DNA of 64,000 nucleotides from Myoxocephalus aenaeus (lineage: Eukaryota > Chordata > Actinopteri > Perciformes > Cottidae). The notes under the pieces were generated by a model. It was not told the DNA's origin. It made no database searches and was given only the letters and a program-made list of their open reading frames with translations. Shown here piece after piece: positions 47,479-57,961 of the stretch (its first letter is position 1; each line of letters opens with the position of its first letter). A program made the translations under genes and the position numbers. The stretch spans positions 868,501 to 932,500 of the forward strand of contig JBAMJR010000168.1 in NCBI GenBank assembly GCA_038501785.1. Direction: 5' to 3'.

Positions 47479-50282
47479 CTGGAAAACACAAGACAAACAT
47501 GCGCCAACATTTAAATGTCTTTACATAATGTCCCCTCGTCAAACACAGGGTTCATACACGTTCTGACCAATGCTTTTCCATAACTTTTCCATGACTTTAA
47601 ACCAGGGGTGACCAAACTTTTTTCACCGAGGGCCACAAACAGAAAAATATACGAAAGTCTGGGCCGCTCAGGTGAGGTATATCGCAAAATGAATCAAATG
47701 AGGTCAATTATGCTTATATATTATATTTAAAAAATAACATTAGAGGAAACTTGGCCTTTTCCAAGCTCCAGTAGAAGTCGGTAGAGAGAGAAGCTGATGC
47801 TGATTCTTCAGAGAATCATCACTGCATCTCCATCAGTTCTAGTTCAGACTCTCTTCACTTCTTCTGCATCATCAGGAAGGGAGTCGAGAACAACTTCATT
47901 TATTTCTCAATGCAGAAAGATCACCTCAGAGAGAGAGAGGAGGTCTGTGTTCAGCTTCGCTTTAAGTTAGCTGACAAGTCTCGTCTGAGAGGTTTCAGTG
48001 TGGAGCGACCTCGTAGCTGTTATGAGGCATTTTCTCCTGTTTTGTTCGGACGGCAAAAATGTGATTATTGAGCTAGCAGGCTAGCTGCTGTTTGCTTGAC
48101 TCGCTCTCCATTATATTTTTAGAATCTGGCGCGGGACAATAAAAAAGAGCCCGCGGGCCGTAGTTTGGACACCCCTGCTTTAAACCAAATGTCCATGAGC
48201 AAACATTTAGTGAAATCTGGGTGTAAACATGAAAAAGTGAGTAAATGTAGTATTTAAACTAACAATGAGAATACAAAGCATACAGTAAACCTTAAATGAC
48301 TCAAATGAATGAGACAATAGTTTGATTAAAAGAATAAACATTTATATAGATGCCTGTATGTATGCCTGCTTATATTTTGAGCGTCTTTCTTTTAAAAGCA
48401 TATTCATTATTTCAAACTCAGCGTAAATGAACGTCATGAACACATGAATATAACACATTTACATGACTTTTACTAAACTTTTGGGATTTTATTTATTTCA
48501 AGGACTTTTCCAGGCCTGGAAATAACCATTTTAAAACTCCATGACTTTTCCAGGTTGTCCATGACCGTAAGAACCCTGTAAAGCACCAAATGTATAACTC
48601 TTAATGCGCGATTCAATTGCTAATGCCGCCATGAAGGAACATTTCAAATTAAGAGCGTGGACTAGACTGCGTGTATACATTTACAAAGGGGAGGAGAGGT
48701 TTACTGGCTAATGCAGGTAAAGAGGTTTTGAAAACAAGTCGTATACTGTAATGAACACGAGGCGAGCACTTACTGTAACAGCAGCTCCCAGAAGCCCTTG
48801 CACCACCGATTCACCCGTCGCCTGCGCCTACAGAATGAAGTGAAACACACGTGTGATTGAGGAACATATGATTGATTTATTGAAGCATCTTCTCTGCATT
48901 GGGTCCCATATTCTGGCCAATCTTGTGGGTAAGTTGGGTAACAGAGACGTGGGTATGCCTACACACAGTAACTATCACAAGGAGTCTTAAAGGGCACATA
49001 CGATCATTTTCAGATTCATACTTGTGTTTGGGGTTTCCAGAACACTTTTTCTTGCTTTGATGTTCAAATAAAATCTTAATTTTTCTCATACTGTGTCTGA
49101 ATATACCTGCATTCACTTCCTGTCAGCTGATGTCATTCACATACACCGCAGGCATTAATAAACTGGGATACATTTAGAGCGTTTACAACCGTACAGAAAC
49201 CCTGACGGCCCCTTTAAATGGCCCCTACTTTACGCCGTATGAGCGCTCTACCTGCTTGGCGGTGGCGGCCATGTTGACGACATCCTGAATGCGGTTGTCC
49301 AGGAAGTCCCAGGTGTCCTGGAAGTCTGGGGAGGAGTCCTGCAGCATCACCAGCTCCGTGGTGTTATAGATGCCCGTCAGCGCCGCCCGCTTGGTGTACC
49401 AGTTCATCTACGACAGAGAGAAGTGCAGAAACGTTAAAGTACACTTTGAAAGAGGCCTCAATACGGCCTTACATTACACTATGAAGGTTTCTTCCCCTTT
49501 TCTCCCTGTGAAAGGGTTTTTTCGGGGGAGTTTTTCCTAATCCGATGTGAGGTCCTGGGACAGGGATGTCGTATGTGTACAGATCAGGGTTCACACACAT
49601 TCTGACCAATGGATTTCCATGACCAAACATTTTGTGAAATCTCGGTGAGAAAATGTAGTATTTAAACTAACAATGAGAATTCCAAAGCAATACAGTAAAC
49701 AACGATTATTGAACTTCTGACTGGAGCTACGATACGACGTACAGATAAACATTCTTGGTCGCATCATTGGCCACGATGTGAACATGATGAGTCGGTGCTG
49801 GCGGGAGTAACCTGGGAGGTGGCCGGCCTGACAGTGTGGGGGTGGTGATGAAAGGGGGACAGGAAGGTGTGAGCAGAAGAAGGAGGAGAAGAAGAAGAAG
49901 GGCTTCGAGGGCGATGGGATCCACTCACGTCTGTGGAGCGGTCGCCAGCGTAGTACCACATGTCGTCCACCAGGTTGGAGAGGTGCTTCAGGCCGTCTGG
50001 GATGTTGTGAGGAAGCAGCAGGATGCTCATCGCCTGAGGGCGACGGGAAGTCAAAACATCGAACGCGCAGAAGTATTCATCCCTCTTTTTCCTATCGTGT
50101 TGCATTATTATTTGGATTTTTTTATTATAATTTTTTTACACAAATTGACACAAAGTAGTCAATATTGGTGAAGTCAAATAAATTTCAAAATGTGTTTTCA
50201 AAAATTGAAAAAGGAGGCGAAGAGGGGAAAACCAAATTTTTTAAATATATAATATTTTTATTTAACTTTAATTTTGACACAA

Positions 50283-50320
<38 letters not shown>

Positions 50321-50401
50321 TTGTGTCAAAATTGGTGAAGAAAAATAATAATAAATACAAATATAATATATTTAAACAATGTAAAGTACATTTTGACACA
50401 A

Positions 50402-50469
<68 letters not shown>

Positions 50470-50645
50470 GATAATCCTTTATTAGTCCCGCAGTGGGGAA
50501 ATTGCAGGATTACAGCACCAGTGCACAGAGACACATACTAAATAAAAAATCAAGTAATATAAATAAACAGTAATAAAAACAGTAAAGAAGAATACAATAG
50601 CAATATTAAATATACAGACGGAATAAAAAAAGTATATAAAAAGTA

Positions 50646-50704
<59 letters not shown>

Positions 50705-50943
50705 AGGTTATTCCAGGCAGCTTAACAGAAAGAAACACAGGGAGTGAATATGTTCCCAAGTGTAATTCATACCTGCGGCCAAGACTCCATGTAGGGGATG
50801 TGCATCCTCAGTCTGGTCTCAACAGCGTCTCTGAGGAAGTCTGCAGTCCTCTTGGGTCTGAAATGCAGACGTCATGGTCAAAGGCTTGACTCTGCAGCTT
50901 GGAACCCTACCTCTTAATTATTTTACAGCTTGTAAAAACAACA

Positions 50944-50989
<46 letters not shown>

Positions 50990-51140
50990 TACTCGGCCTG
51001 GCCCAGCTGGACCTGGTTGTGTTGTTCAGCCAGGATGTCCGTCAGCTGGGAGTTGCACTGGGCGACGAAGTGGAGGACCAAGTCTCCAGCTCCGTTAGAG
51101 AACATCCCAGTGGAGGCAGAGGACAGGCCCAGTGTCTGAA

Positions 51141-51212
<72 letters not shown>

Positions 51213-53952
51213 GTTCTAAAGCTAACTCCACTTTTCCATGTTTTATTAAATAATTAGTTGTATTATTATGAGTTAAATACTTTTAATTTATAAAAATTCA
51301 AATAATAAGTATTTGTACTATAACTCTAATATTGTTATAGTAAAGAAAGAAAAAAGCAAGTAAAAAAACCATCTAGTTTCAAATGAATCTTCATTATCGT
51401 CAAGACATCGTCTTTATCATCAGAAGGAAACTTTTCCTTTCCCTTCACACTTATTTATATCTTAGTAAAAATGACAGGTTTACCTGTTATACGTTACTTC
51501 TTTTACCAGACCTTTCTCACCTTTAAAGTGTCCGCAAAAACAAAATAAAAATAAAACGTCCAGATGAAAACATACTGGCTTCCTTCACCTGCCCAGTGGC
51601 TGGTACCAACAAGAGGTAACTGGGAGGACTGGTAATATTCAGCTCACCTCAGCAGCAGCAGCGATGGCCTCCATGGACCAGCCGTGCAGCGGGACGAGCT
51701 CCAGAGCGGCCGCCAGGACTCGAGCCTGAAGCTGCTCCTCCGTTTCGTATTCCTCGTCCTGCTCTCCGCCCTGGTCCTGGTAGCTGCACGCAGGGAAAAA
51801 AGGACATGGCGAAAGTGTCTAAAGTAATAGTGATGTCACAATATTATCCCCATTATCATCAAATTCTGCTTGGAATTCATCTACAACATACAGAAATTTT
51901 ATATTTTTTTGTGAAAAACAAACATTGCAAAAAGACAAGATCCAAATATGTCTCATTACTAGTCAAAGTATTAAAACACTTAAAATAAGCCAACAAGTAA
52001 CTTCTCAGTGAAATACAGGGACTGTTTTTGTTTTCTGAGACAATGCATCTTGAATATCTTTTAAAGTAAAAAAAAAAGACACAAAAACTACAGGATAATT
52101 AAGTAAAAATTAGCTAAAAATCCTTAATGGAAAGGTTGAAATATTTCCATCTTCTTTCAAGAAATCTCACCGCACTAATTTGTTGGTTCCATTGAGAGAT
52201 TTAAATTTTACTATTCCAAGAAAAAAATTCATAGATCCCAAATTAAATAAATAAATGAATAGAAAATACTAATGATAATAATAGTAACTAACAAAAAAAT
52301 GTATTAATAATTGAAAAAAGAATAATGAAAGTAAGAAAAATGACACTTTTACTTGTTTTATGTTACTTGTTTTATCTTTAAAGTTTCTGCAAAGCAGACA
52401 AAAATTAAATGTGCGTGCCTCTGTTCTTTCTTAAATCAGGATAGACAGATTTTCAAGTTACTTATGTGACGATATTCACGATTATTTCATCTCACACTGC
52501 GTTGATGACGCTTCACTCAAGATGTGACGGTTGTTTTTGATGGACTCACCTGGTGTTTGGCCTGGAGGCCTCAGCCGCGCGGTCAGAGGTCGGCGCCTCC
52601 GCCGGGTCCTGTTCGGAGTGGTAGTGCTCGTGGTAGGATGAAGATGAGGATGAGGATGAGGAGGGTTTGTCAGACTTGGATTCATCCTGAAGCCTCAGCG
52701 CTGCGCGGTGGAAGCCTCGCGTCAGGCCGCCGCTCTGAGGGGTCGCTACTGCTGGGGCACCGACCACTGTGGGGACAAAGCAGAGAGCAGCTTTAAGACC
52801 AGTCTGTGTCTAGGACCTGGTCCTCACACACAGGGGTCACACACACTGACCAGTGCATTTCATGACTTTTCCATGACTTTACACCAAATGTCCATGAGCA
52901 AACATTTAGTGAAATCTGGGTGTAAACATGAAAAAGTGAGTAAATGTAGTATTTAAACTAACAATGAGAATACAAAGCATACAGTAAACCTTAAATGACA
53001 CAAATGAATGAGACAATAGTTTGATTAAAAGAATAAACATTTATATAGATGCCTGTATGTATGCCTGCTATATTTTGAGCGTCTTTCTTTTAAAAGCATA
53101 TTCATTATTTCAAACTCAGCGTAAAATGAACGTCATGAACACATGAATATAACACATTTACATGACTTTTACTAAACTTTGGGGATTTTATTTATTTCAA
53201 GGACTTTTCCAGGCCTGGAAATAACCATTTCCAGGTAAGAACCCTGATTACAGTCAGGGATCCGGTGGACACTGATTATTGCTTATCAAATTTAATCAAT
53301 CTGGTAATACCAGTGTCAAAAAATATACATTATAATAATGACCTTAACAGGAGGAGATTGTGCAATATAGTGCAATAGCATCTCAGTGCCAGCAACAAGT
53401 ACAAGTACTAGTAATGTAATATAGTGTAATGTAATGTAATATAATGTAATGTATTGTAGTGTAATGTATTGTAGTGTAATGTGATGTAGTGTAATGTGAT
53501 GTAGTGTAATGTGATGTAGTGTAAGTGTAATATAATGTAATGTAATGAAGTTGTACTCAAAAAGAACATCAGACGTCATTCAGGTGAAGCAGACTTTAAC
53601 GACTTGCATAACTAGATAGTTTCAACGTGTTTCTCTCAAATATTCAGTAGCAGCCAACCACCAATTGCACTGCTAATAATGTAGTTTATATATAATAACG
53701 CTGCCAGGTTCTGTCCATCAAGATCCCCGCCTGGGACAAGTGACTTTGGCCCGGACAGCTGGCCTCTAACTCGGGTTAGTTTCCTCCTCATGTGAACACA
53801 TGACGGACAGAATGGCCGTTGGCTCCATGGATAACTGCCCTCGCTCCTCGCTCCGTGGTTACCGCGGGACAGCGACGCGCAGCAGCCGGCTCACCTCTGC
53901 TCAGACCCCGGAGTGCCCTTCCAGCCCGCAGTCCTCTCAGCAGCGCCGCCAT
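47443..53952 (-). CDS. coq9: COQ9, ubiquinone biosynthesis lipid-binding protein
   Basis: Mitochondrial matrix protein with a TetR-like fold that binds CoQ intermediates and works with COQ7. Nine coding exons: 53952-53895, 52766-52550, 51783-51648, 51135-50993, 50857-50773, 50033-49929, 49407-49252, 48827-48774 and 47478-47443, joining to 990 bp and 329 aa. The N-terminus MAALLRGLRAGRALRGLSR is an Arg-rich, acid-free presequence. A Ser-run low-complexity region follows. The COQ9 domain begins near YQDQGGEQDEEYETEEQLQA. AMSILLLPHNIPDG, VDDMWYYAGDRSTD and YNTTELVMLQDSSPDFQDTW match the human protein closely. It ends NLTGLNQRR as in human. An in-frame upstream ATG at 54,012 would add an acidic extension; the downstream ATG is preferred. 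Confidence 0.96.
47546..48578 (+). mobile_element. hAT-like MITE, CAGGGTTC family, copy C, interrupted
   Basis: Starts CAGGGTTCATACACGTTCTG and ends GTAAGAACCCTG, in coq9 intron 8. It is split by another hAT-type element (47,603-48,177). Without that insertion it is about 450 bp, like copy A. Confidence 0.75.
47603..48177. mobile_element. hAT-type element nested in copy C
   Basis: Ends CAGGGGTGACCAAACTTTTT and GTTTGGACACCCCTG, with the 8-bp target-site duplication CTTTAAAC at 47,595-47,602 and 48,178-48,185. 575 bp, no transposase. Confidence 0.9.
48774..48827 (-). CDS. coq9: coq9 exon 8
   Basis: AQATGESVVQGLLGAAVT; 18 codons, donor GTAAGT. Confidence 0.93.
49252..49407 (-). CDS. coq9: coq9 exon 7
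   Basis: MNWYTKRAALTGIYNTTELV then MLQDSSPDFQDTWDFLDNRI; 52 codons, the most conserved part of COQ9. Confidence 0.96.
49485..49584 (+). mobile_element. LINE-like tail fragment
   Basis: CCCTGTGAAAGGGTTTTTT, CCTAATCCGATGTGAGGTCC and CAGGGATGTC match the copy at 44,770-44,860. It is cut off exactly where CAGGGTTC element copy D begins (49,585). Confidence 0.55.
49585..49705 (+). mobile_element. hAT-like MITE, CAGGGTTC family, copy D (5' fragment)
   Basis: Only the first 120 bp of the family (CAGGGTTCACACACATTCTG to ACAGTAAAC) remain, in coq9 intron 6. Confidence 0.65.
49929..50033 (-). CDS. coq9: coq9 exon 6
   Basis: AMSILLLPHNIPDGLKHLSN then LVDDMWYYAGDRSTD; 35 codons, phase 0. Confidence 0.96.
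50271..50465. repeat. (TA)n hairpins bounded by TTTTGACACAAAACTATATA
   Basis: At 50,271-50,332 TTTTGACACAAAACTATATA is followed by (TA)n and its exact reverse complement. The same arm occurs again in direct orientation at about 50,391, followed by a longer (TA)n to 50,462. Two more (TA)n tracts flank (to 50,702). Confidence 0.85.
50473..50640 (-). mobile_element. retroelement-like 3' fragment
   Basis: AAGATAATCCTTTATTAGTC then CCGCAGTGGGGAAATTGCAG resembles the complement of a widespread teleost retrotransposon tail. Family not determined. Confidence 0.45.
50773..50857 (-). CDS. coq9: coq9 exon 5
   Basis: PKRTADFLRDAVETRLRMHI then PYMESWPQ. Too short for an ORF scan; recognised by homology and phase. 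Confidence 0.93.
50993..51135 (-). CDS. coq9: coq9 exon 4
   Basis: TLGLSSASTGMFSNGAGDLV then LHFVAQCNSQLTDILAEQHN. (CA)n and (TG)n tracts sit at both splice sites. Confidence 0.94.
51648..51783 (-). CDS. coq9: coq9 exon 3
   Basis: YQDQGGEQDEEYETEEQLQA then RVLAAALELVPLHGWSMEAI, the start of the TetR-like fold. Confidence 0.95.
51784..52549. other. coq9 intron 2
   Basis: AT-rich, nothing recognised. Confidence 0.5.
52550..52766 (-). CDS. coq9: coq9 exon 2: low-complexity linker
   Basis: VVGAPAVATPQSGGLTRGFH then a run of serines and SEQDPAEAPTSDRAAEASRP. This part is variable in the family; it is assigned by phase and splice sites. Confidence 0.85.
52831..53246 (+). mobile_element. hAT-like MITE, CAGGGTTC family, copy E
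   Basis: Starts CAGGGGTCACACACACTGAC and ends GGTAAGAACCCTG, in coq9 intron 1. The end is shortened around 53,230. Confidence 0.7.
53400..53560. repeat. GTAATGTAAT / GTAGTGTAAT simple repeat
   Basis: Imperfect pentanucleotide-type array of GTAAT and GTAGT words in coq9 intron 1. Confidence 0.8.
53895..53952 (-). CDS. coq9: coq9 exon 1: mitochondrial presequence
   Basis: MAALLRGLRAGRALRGLSR, donor GAG|GTGAGC, phase 1. A (GAA)n tract lies about 20-50 bp upstream of the ATG. Confidence 0.88.
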
Positions 53953-54219
53953 GTTCAGCTGCTGTTTGCTTTCTTCTTCTTCTTCTTCTTCTTCTTCTTC
54001 TGGGGTTTGCATCCTTTAGTTGGTGCTTTACCGCCACCTACTGGATTGGAGGGTGGACCAGAACTATATATCCTTTATCAAAATAAAATAAAACAATAAA
54101 AGAATTATAAAATTAAAGGAAATTAAATTAAATTAAATAACATAAAATACATTAAATTAAATTAAAAGGGAGCTATGTCACTCTCGGTGCACTAAATCCT
54201 TCCACTAAATCCTGTTGCC

Positions 54220-54505
54220 AAATAATTGTGCTTGATTACACTGGTCAGCAAATCTCACATTTATTTTATTGGAATAAAAACAGGTAGTAGAAATAAGAAC
54301 AATATTAAAAGTGTAATTCCTGGTTAGTTTTATGTACATTATCTATTAAAGTCCAGATTCACAAAACATCCAGGGTTTGCTTATGAGTGACGACAGATCC
54401 CAAACGATTTGCAGTACTTGTGTAGAGTAACCAATGGAAGGAATTGGTGGAAGGAAGACAGCAATGGTCTGATGCATCGACACAAAGGCATTATGGTGGA
54501 AACAG
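54220..54505 (+). repeat. left copy of a direct duplication flanking the CFAP58-like gene
   Basis: Shares CAGCAAATCTCACATTTATT, GGTTAGTTTTATGTACATT, ATCCAGGGTTTGCTTATGAG and GACAGCAATGGTCTGATGCA with 58,648-58,880, in the same orientation. Similarity stops just after ATTATGGTGG. Confidence 0.85.
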
Positions 54506-54690
54506 ACCATGTCCACAGAGCCCCGCCCCCTCCCTGTTTTGTGGGCGGGGCTAAACGAGGGGAATTCCAGTCACATGACGTCCTCATGCCTTTGATTGAG
54601 AATTGTAAAATACACTTGGTTCTAGAAGTTAGACTTGGACAGCTAGAATTTTCTCTGTGAAACTAAAGAATACTTTCTTAGATAGGAAAA

Positions 54691-56124
54691 ATGCAGGCGG
54701 TCACAGTGAAGGAGAGCGATGCTTCAACAATGAATATAGGTCAGTTGAGACAGGTTGTTAAAAGTCTCACGGAAGAACTGAAGAACATGGAATTCCTGTT
54801 CCATGAAAACATTCAACTTCAGCGTGAACTTGATAGCCTCAAGTTCAAGGGGGAACAGAGCACATTTCTCTTAAAAGAGAACTGTGAAATGAAAAAGACG
54901 CAAAAGAACACACAGGACTATTTAAAAAAATGCTATGGAGACAGTAAACATATATTGGAACTGGAGGAGCAACTGGAGAAAATCTCCAGAGAAAGAGACG
55001 TCCAGAGAAAGCAGGCATTCCGGTATAAACCGGAATGCCGTCTGTTGAGGAAGGAGAAGATAGACCTGGAAGCGGCCCTGAGCACGCAGGAGAAAGAGCA
55101 GAGGGAGAAAATCCACATCTTACAGCTGGAGGTGGAAAAAATGCAGAAGAAGGCTGGCGAGAATCAGGAGAAGATTGACCTGCACCTGGGGGAGAAAACC
55201 ACCTTTAAGGAGGATAGACAAAAACTGAAGAAGCAGATGAGCCAACTGCAGCTCAAGTTAGATGAACTGCAGTTGGAAAACAACTCACTTGTCGAAAAGG
55301 TGAGCAAAACCTGCGACCTAGAACATTCCAAAAAGGTAAATGAGCTTTACTTAAAGAATAAGTGTTTTGAACTTGAGAAACAACTGGAATCGGCAATAAA
55401 GGAGCTCAAAATCAAGTACCCAGAACACTATTTCAAAGACTGCCATGATCCACCTCGTCACATGACAGAGTCGACCGCTATCAATTTAAAGCTGAAAGGC
55501 AAGCTGAACACCAAATCCAAGCAACTTGAAAAGAAAGACCTTTTATTAAAAGAAAAGGACCAGCTAATTGAAGAGCTGAAGCAGGATGTGTCGAGGCAGG
55601 GGGCCCCTGAGATGTTGGAGTTGATCCCAAAGTGCAAGTGGGTCATCAGGGAGCAAGGAGACAAGATCAAGTCGATAACGGCCGAGTTAAAGATGTACCA
55701 ATCAAAATATGAAGAGTACAAGCGCTGCAATGAGACACTGGTTGACAAGGTAGTGTACATGAAAAAGTTATACTTGAAGGAAAAAATGGAACACACAGAG
55801 TTGTCTTTGGTCTTAGCGACCAAATTGGCCGACATCCCGCTCCTCCACAGCTCCCATGGGTTGGAGAAGCAGGCCAGAGGATACCAGGTCGACACCAAGA
55901 GGCCAACCCTCACACCAACTGCTCTCCCACCCATCTCCAAAAAGTACCAGTCAAGGAAATCAGACACAACCGTAACCAAAAATATCCATAATAGGTCTGG
56001 AGGCAAATCGAAGATCATCGTTCTCCCATCCATCTCCATGAAGTCTTCCCAGGTGCAGTCCACACAGGGTCGGAAAAACATCTTCATGACTGAACAAAGA
56101 CCAACACTTCGTGCGAATGTTTAG
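54691..56124 (+). CDS. intronless coiled-coil protein similar to CFAP58 C-terminal half
   Basis: Single open frame of 477 codons starting MQAVTVKESDASTMNIGQLR (context AAAAATG) and ending RPTLRANV. Residues about 10-375 are heptad-rich Lys/Glu coiled coil. Residues about 283-360, with KEKDQLIEELKQDVSRQGAP then IREQGDKIKSITAELKMYQS, YEEYK and MKKLYLKEK, follow the order of CFAP58 (KEKLYLELK, RQPGPE, LSSELNMY, KEYKYE, LKKKYL). CFAP58 is a cilia- and flagella-associated protein of about 870 aa, so this is roughly its C-terminal half plus a unique basic tail with two PTALPPISKK / IIVLPSISMKS motifs. The absence of introns and the long intact frame suggest a retained retrocopy. No poly-A tail is visible. 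Another coiled-coil axonemal family is possible. Confidence 0.8.
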   Translation: MQAVTVKESDASTMNIGQLRQVVKSLTEELKNMEFLFHENIQLQRELDSLKFKGEQSTFLLKENCEMKKTQKNTQDYLKKCYGDSKHILELEEQLEKISRERDVQRKQAFRYKPECRLLRKEKIDLEAALSTQEKEQREKIHILQLEVEKMQKKAGENQEKIDLHLGEKTTFKEDRQKLKKQMSQLQLKLDELQLENNSLVEKVSKTCDLEHSKKVNELYLKNKCFELEKQLESAIKELKIKYPEHYFKDCHDPPRHMTESTAINLKLKGKLNTKSKQLEKKDLLLKEKDQLIEELKQDVSRQGAPEMLELIPKCKWVIREQGDKIKSITAELKMYQSKYEEYKRCNETLVDKVVYMKKLYLKEKMEHTELSLVLATKLADIPLLHSSHGLEKQARGYQVDTKRPTLTPTALPPISKKYQSRKSDTTVTKNIHNRSGGKSKIIVLPSISMKSSQVQSTQGRKNIFMTEQRPTLRANV

Positions 56125-56128
56125 CTGC

Positions 56129-57205
56129 TAGCTAGAGGAGCGGCCAACAGTGATTGTTAGTCGCTTCCCTTAGCTAGTTAGTTAATATATGCTAGCTAGA
56201 GGACTGGCCAACAGTGATTGTTAGTTGCTTCCCTTAGCTAGTTAGATAGTTAGTTAATATCTGCTAGCTAGAGGAGCGGCCAACAGTGATTGTTAGTTGC
56301 TTCCCTTAGCTAGTTAGATAGTTAGTTAATATCTGCTAGCTAGAGGAGCGGCCAACAGTGATTGTTAGTTGCTTCCCTTAGCTAGTTAGATAGTTAGTTA
56401 ATATCTTCTAGCTAGAGGAGCGGCCAACAGTGATTGTTAGTTGCTTCCCTTAGCTAGTTAGCTAGTTAGTTAATATATGCTAGCTAGAGGAGCGGCCAAC
56501 AGTGATTGTTAGTTGCTTCCCTTAGCTAGTTAGCTAGTTAGTTAATATCTTCTAGCTAGAGGACTGGCCAACAGTGATTGTTAGTTGCTTCCCTTAGCTA
56601 GTTAGCTAGTTTGTTAATATTTGCTAGCTAGAGGAGCGGCCAACAGTGATTGTTAGTTGCTTCCCTTAGCTAGTTAGCTAGTTAGTTAATATCTTCTAGC
56701 TAGAGGACTGGCCAACAGTGATTGTTAGTTGCTTCCCTTAGCTAGTTAGCTAGTTTGTTAATATTTGCTAGCTAGAGGAGCGGCCAACAGTGATTGTTAG
56801 TTGCTTCCCTTAGCTAGTTAGCTAGTTTGTTAATATTTGCTAGCTAGAGGAGCGGCCAACAGTGATTGTTAGTTACTTCCCTTAGCTAGTTAGCTAGTTA
56901 GTTAATATCTGCTAGCTAGAGGACTGGCCAACAGTGATTGTTAGTTGCCTCCCTTAGCTAGTTAGCTAGTTAGTTAATATCTGCTAGCTAGAGGAGCGGC
57001 CAACAGTGATTGTTAGTTGCCTCCCTTAGCTAGTTAGCTAGTTAGTTAATATCTGCTAGCTAGAGGAGCGGCCAACAGTGATTGTTAGTTGCTTCCCTTA
57101 GCTAGTTAGCTAGTTAGTTAATATCTGCTAGCTAGAGGACTGGCCAACAGTGATTGTCAGTTGCCTCCCTTAGCTAGTTAGCTAGTTAGTTATTATCTGC
57201 GAGAG
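56129..57205. repeat. 72-bp minisatellite, about 15 units
   Basis: The unit is GCTAGCTAGAGGAGCGGCCA then ACAGTGATTGTTAGTTGCTT, CCCTTAGCTAGTTAG and ATAGTTAGTTAATATCT. It starts four bases after the stop codon of the CFAP58-like gene, so any transcript would carry it as 3' UTR. Variants (GGAGC/GGACT, GATAG/GCTAG, TAGTTAG/TAGTTTG) alternate in a higher-order pattern. A degenerate unit ends near 57,225. Confidence 0.95.
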
Positions 57206-57398
57206 GAGGGCTCAACAGTGAATGTTGTTCTCCCTTGAGCACTGCCAGGAGCAGCAGGGAGGAGGGGGGAAGGGCAAACATAATTGTATGTGTATACAGA
57301 GTGTATTCTCTGTCGAACAATTTTTCTTGGTCAGACCTCCTAACCATCTGTGGTGAAAGAGCTCTGTCCATTCAATTATTCCAAGAATCTGTTTAATT

Positions 57399-57757
57399 AG
57401 GGTGACCAGACGTCCTCTTTTTCCCGGACATGTCCTCTTTTCGAGACCTAAAAAAAGCGTCCGGCAGGGATTCCAAAAACGTCTGGGATTTTGCTACGTC
57501 GGGGAAAATAGTTATTACCCCCTTTACAAGTTTTGGAAATGGTACGTCCGGGAAAATAGTTATTACCCCCTTACAAGTTTTGGAAATGGTATCTCCCTCA
57601 CGTTCCACCTTCTTGCGCAAGCTCTGACTGTAGAGAGAACTGTCATTGGTCGACCGATATCAACGTAAATGTAAGTTCACGGCATGCTACACACTACTGC
57701 TACCCCCCCCCGCGACGAAGTGTCCTCTTTTTCACAAACTCAAATCTGGTCACCCTA
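57399..57757. mobile_element. hAT-like MITE
   Basis: Ends AGGGTGACCAGACGTCCTC and TCTGGTCACCCTA, flanked by GTTTAATT (57,391-57,398) and GTTTAATA (57,758-57,765), an 8-bp duplication with one mismatch. An internal segment with GGGAAAATAGTTATTACCCC is repeated twice. Confidence 0.75.
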
Positions 57758-57961
57758 GTTTAATAAATCCTAAAGACATTTAAATGTTTCACATCACATT
57801 TGTTTTCTCTAAAGGAGATTGAAAAGGTAATTTCCATTACCTTTTCGCTGCACTGAATCCTAGCAACCTCAGTTAGGTTACTGTTGGAGTAGTGCATTAA
57901 AGTGTCAAGTAACTTCCCTTTTAATCGTCCGAGCCCATTTGATGAGAAGGGTACAGTTCAG

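Noticed and set aside
55458..56087. Minus-strand 209-codon ORF
   Set aside because: Antisense to the CFAP58-like frame. The plus strand has the coiled-coil composition and family match.
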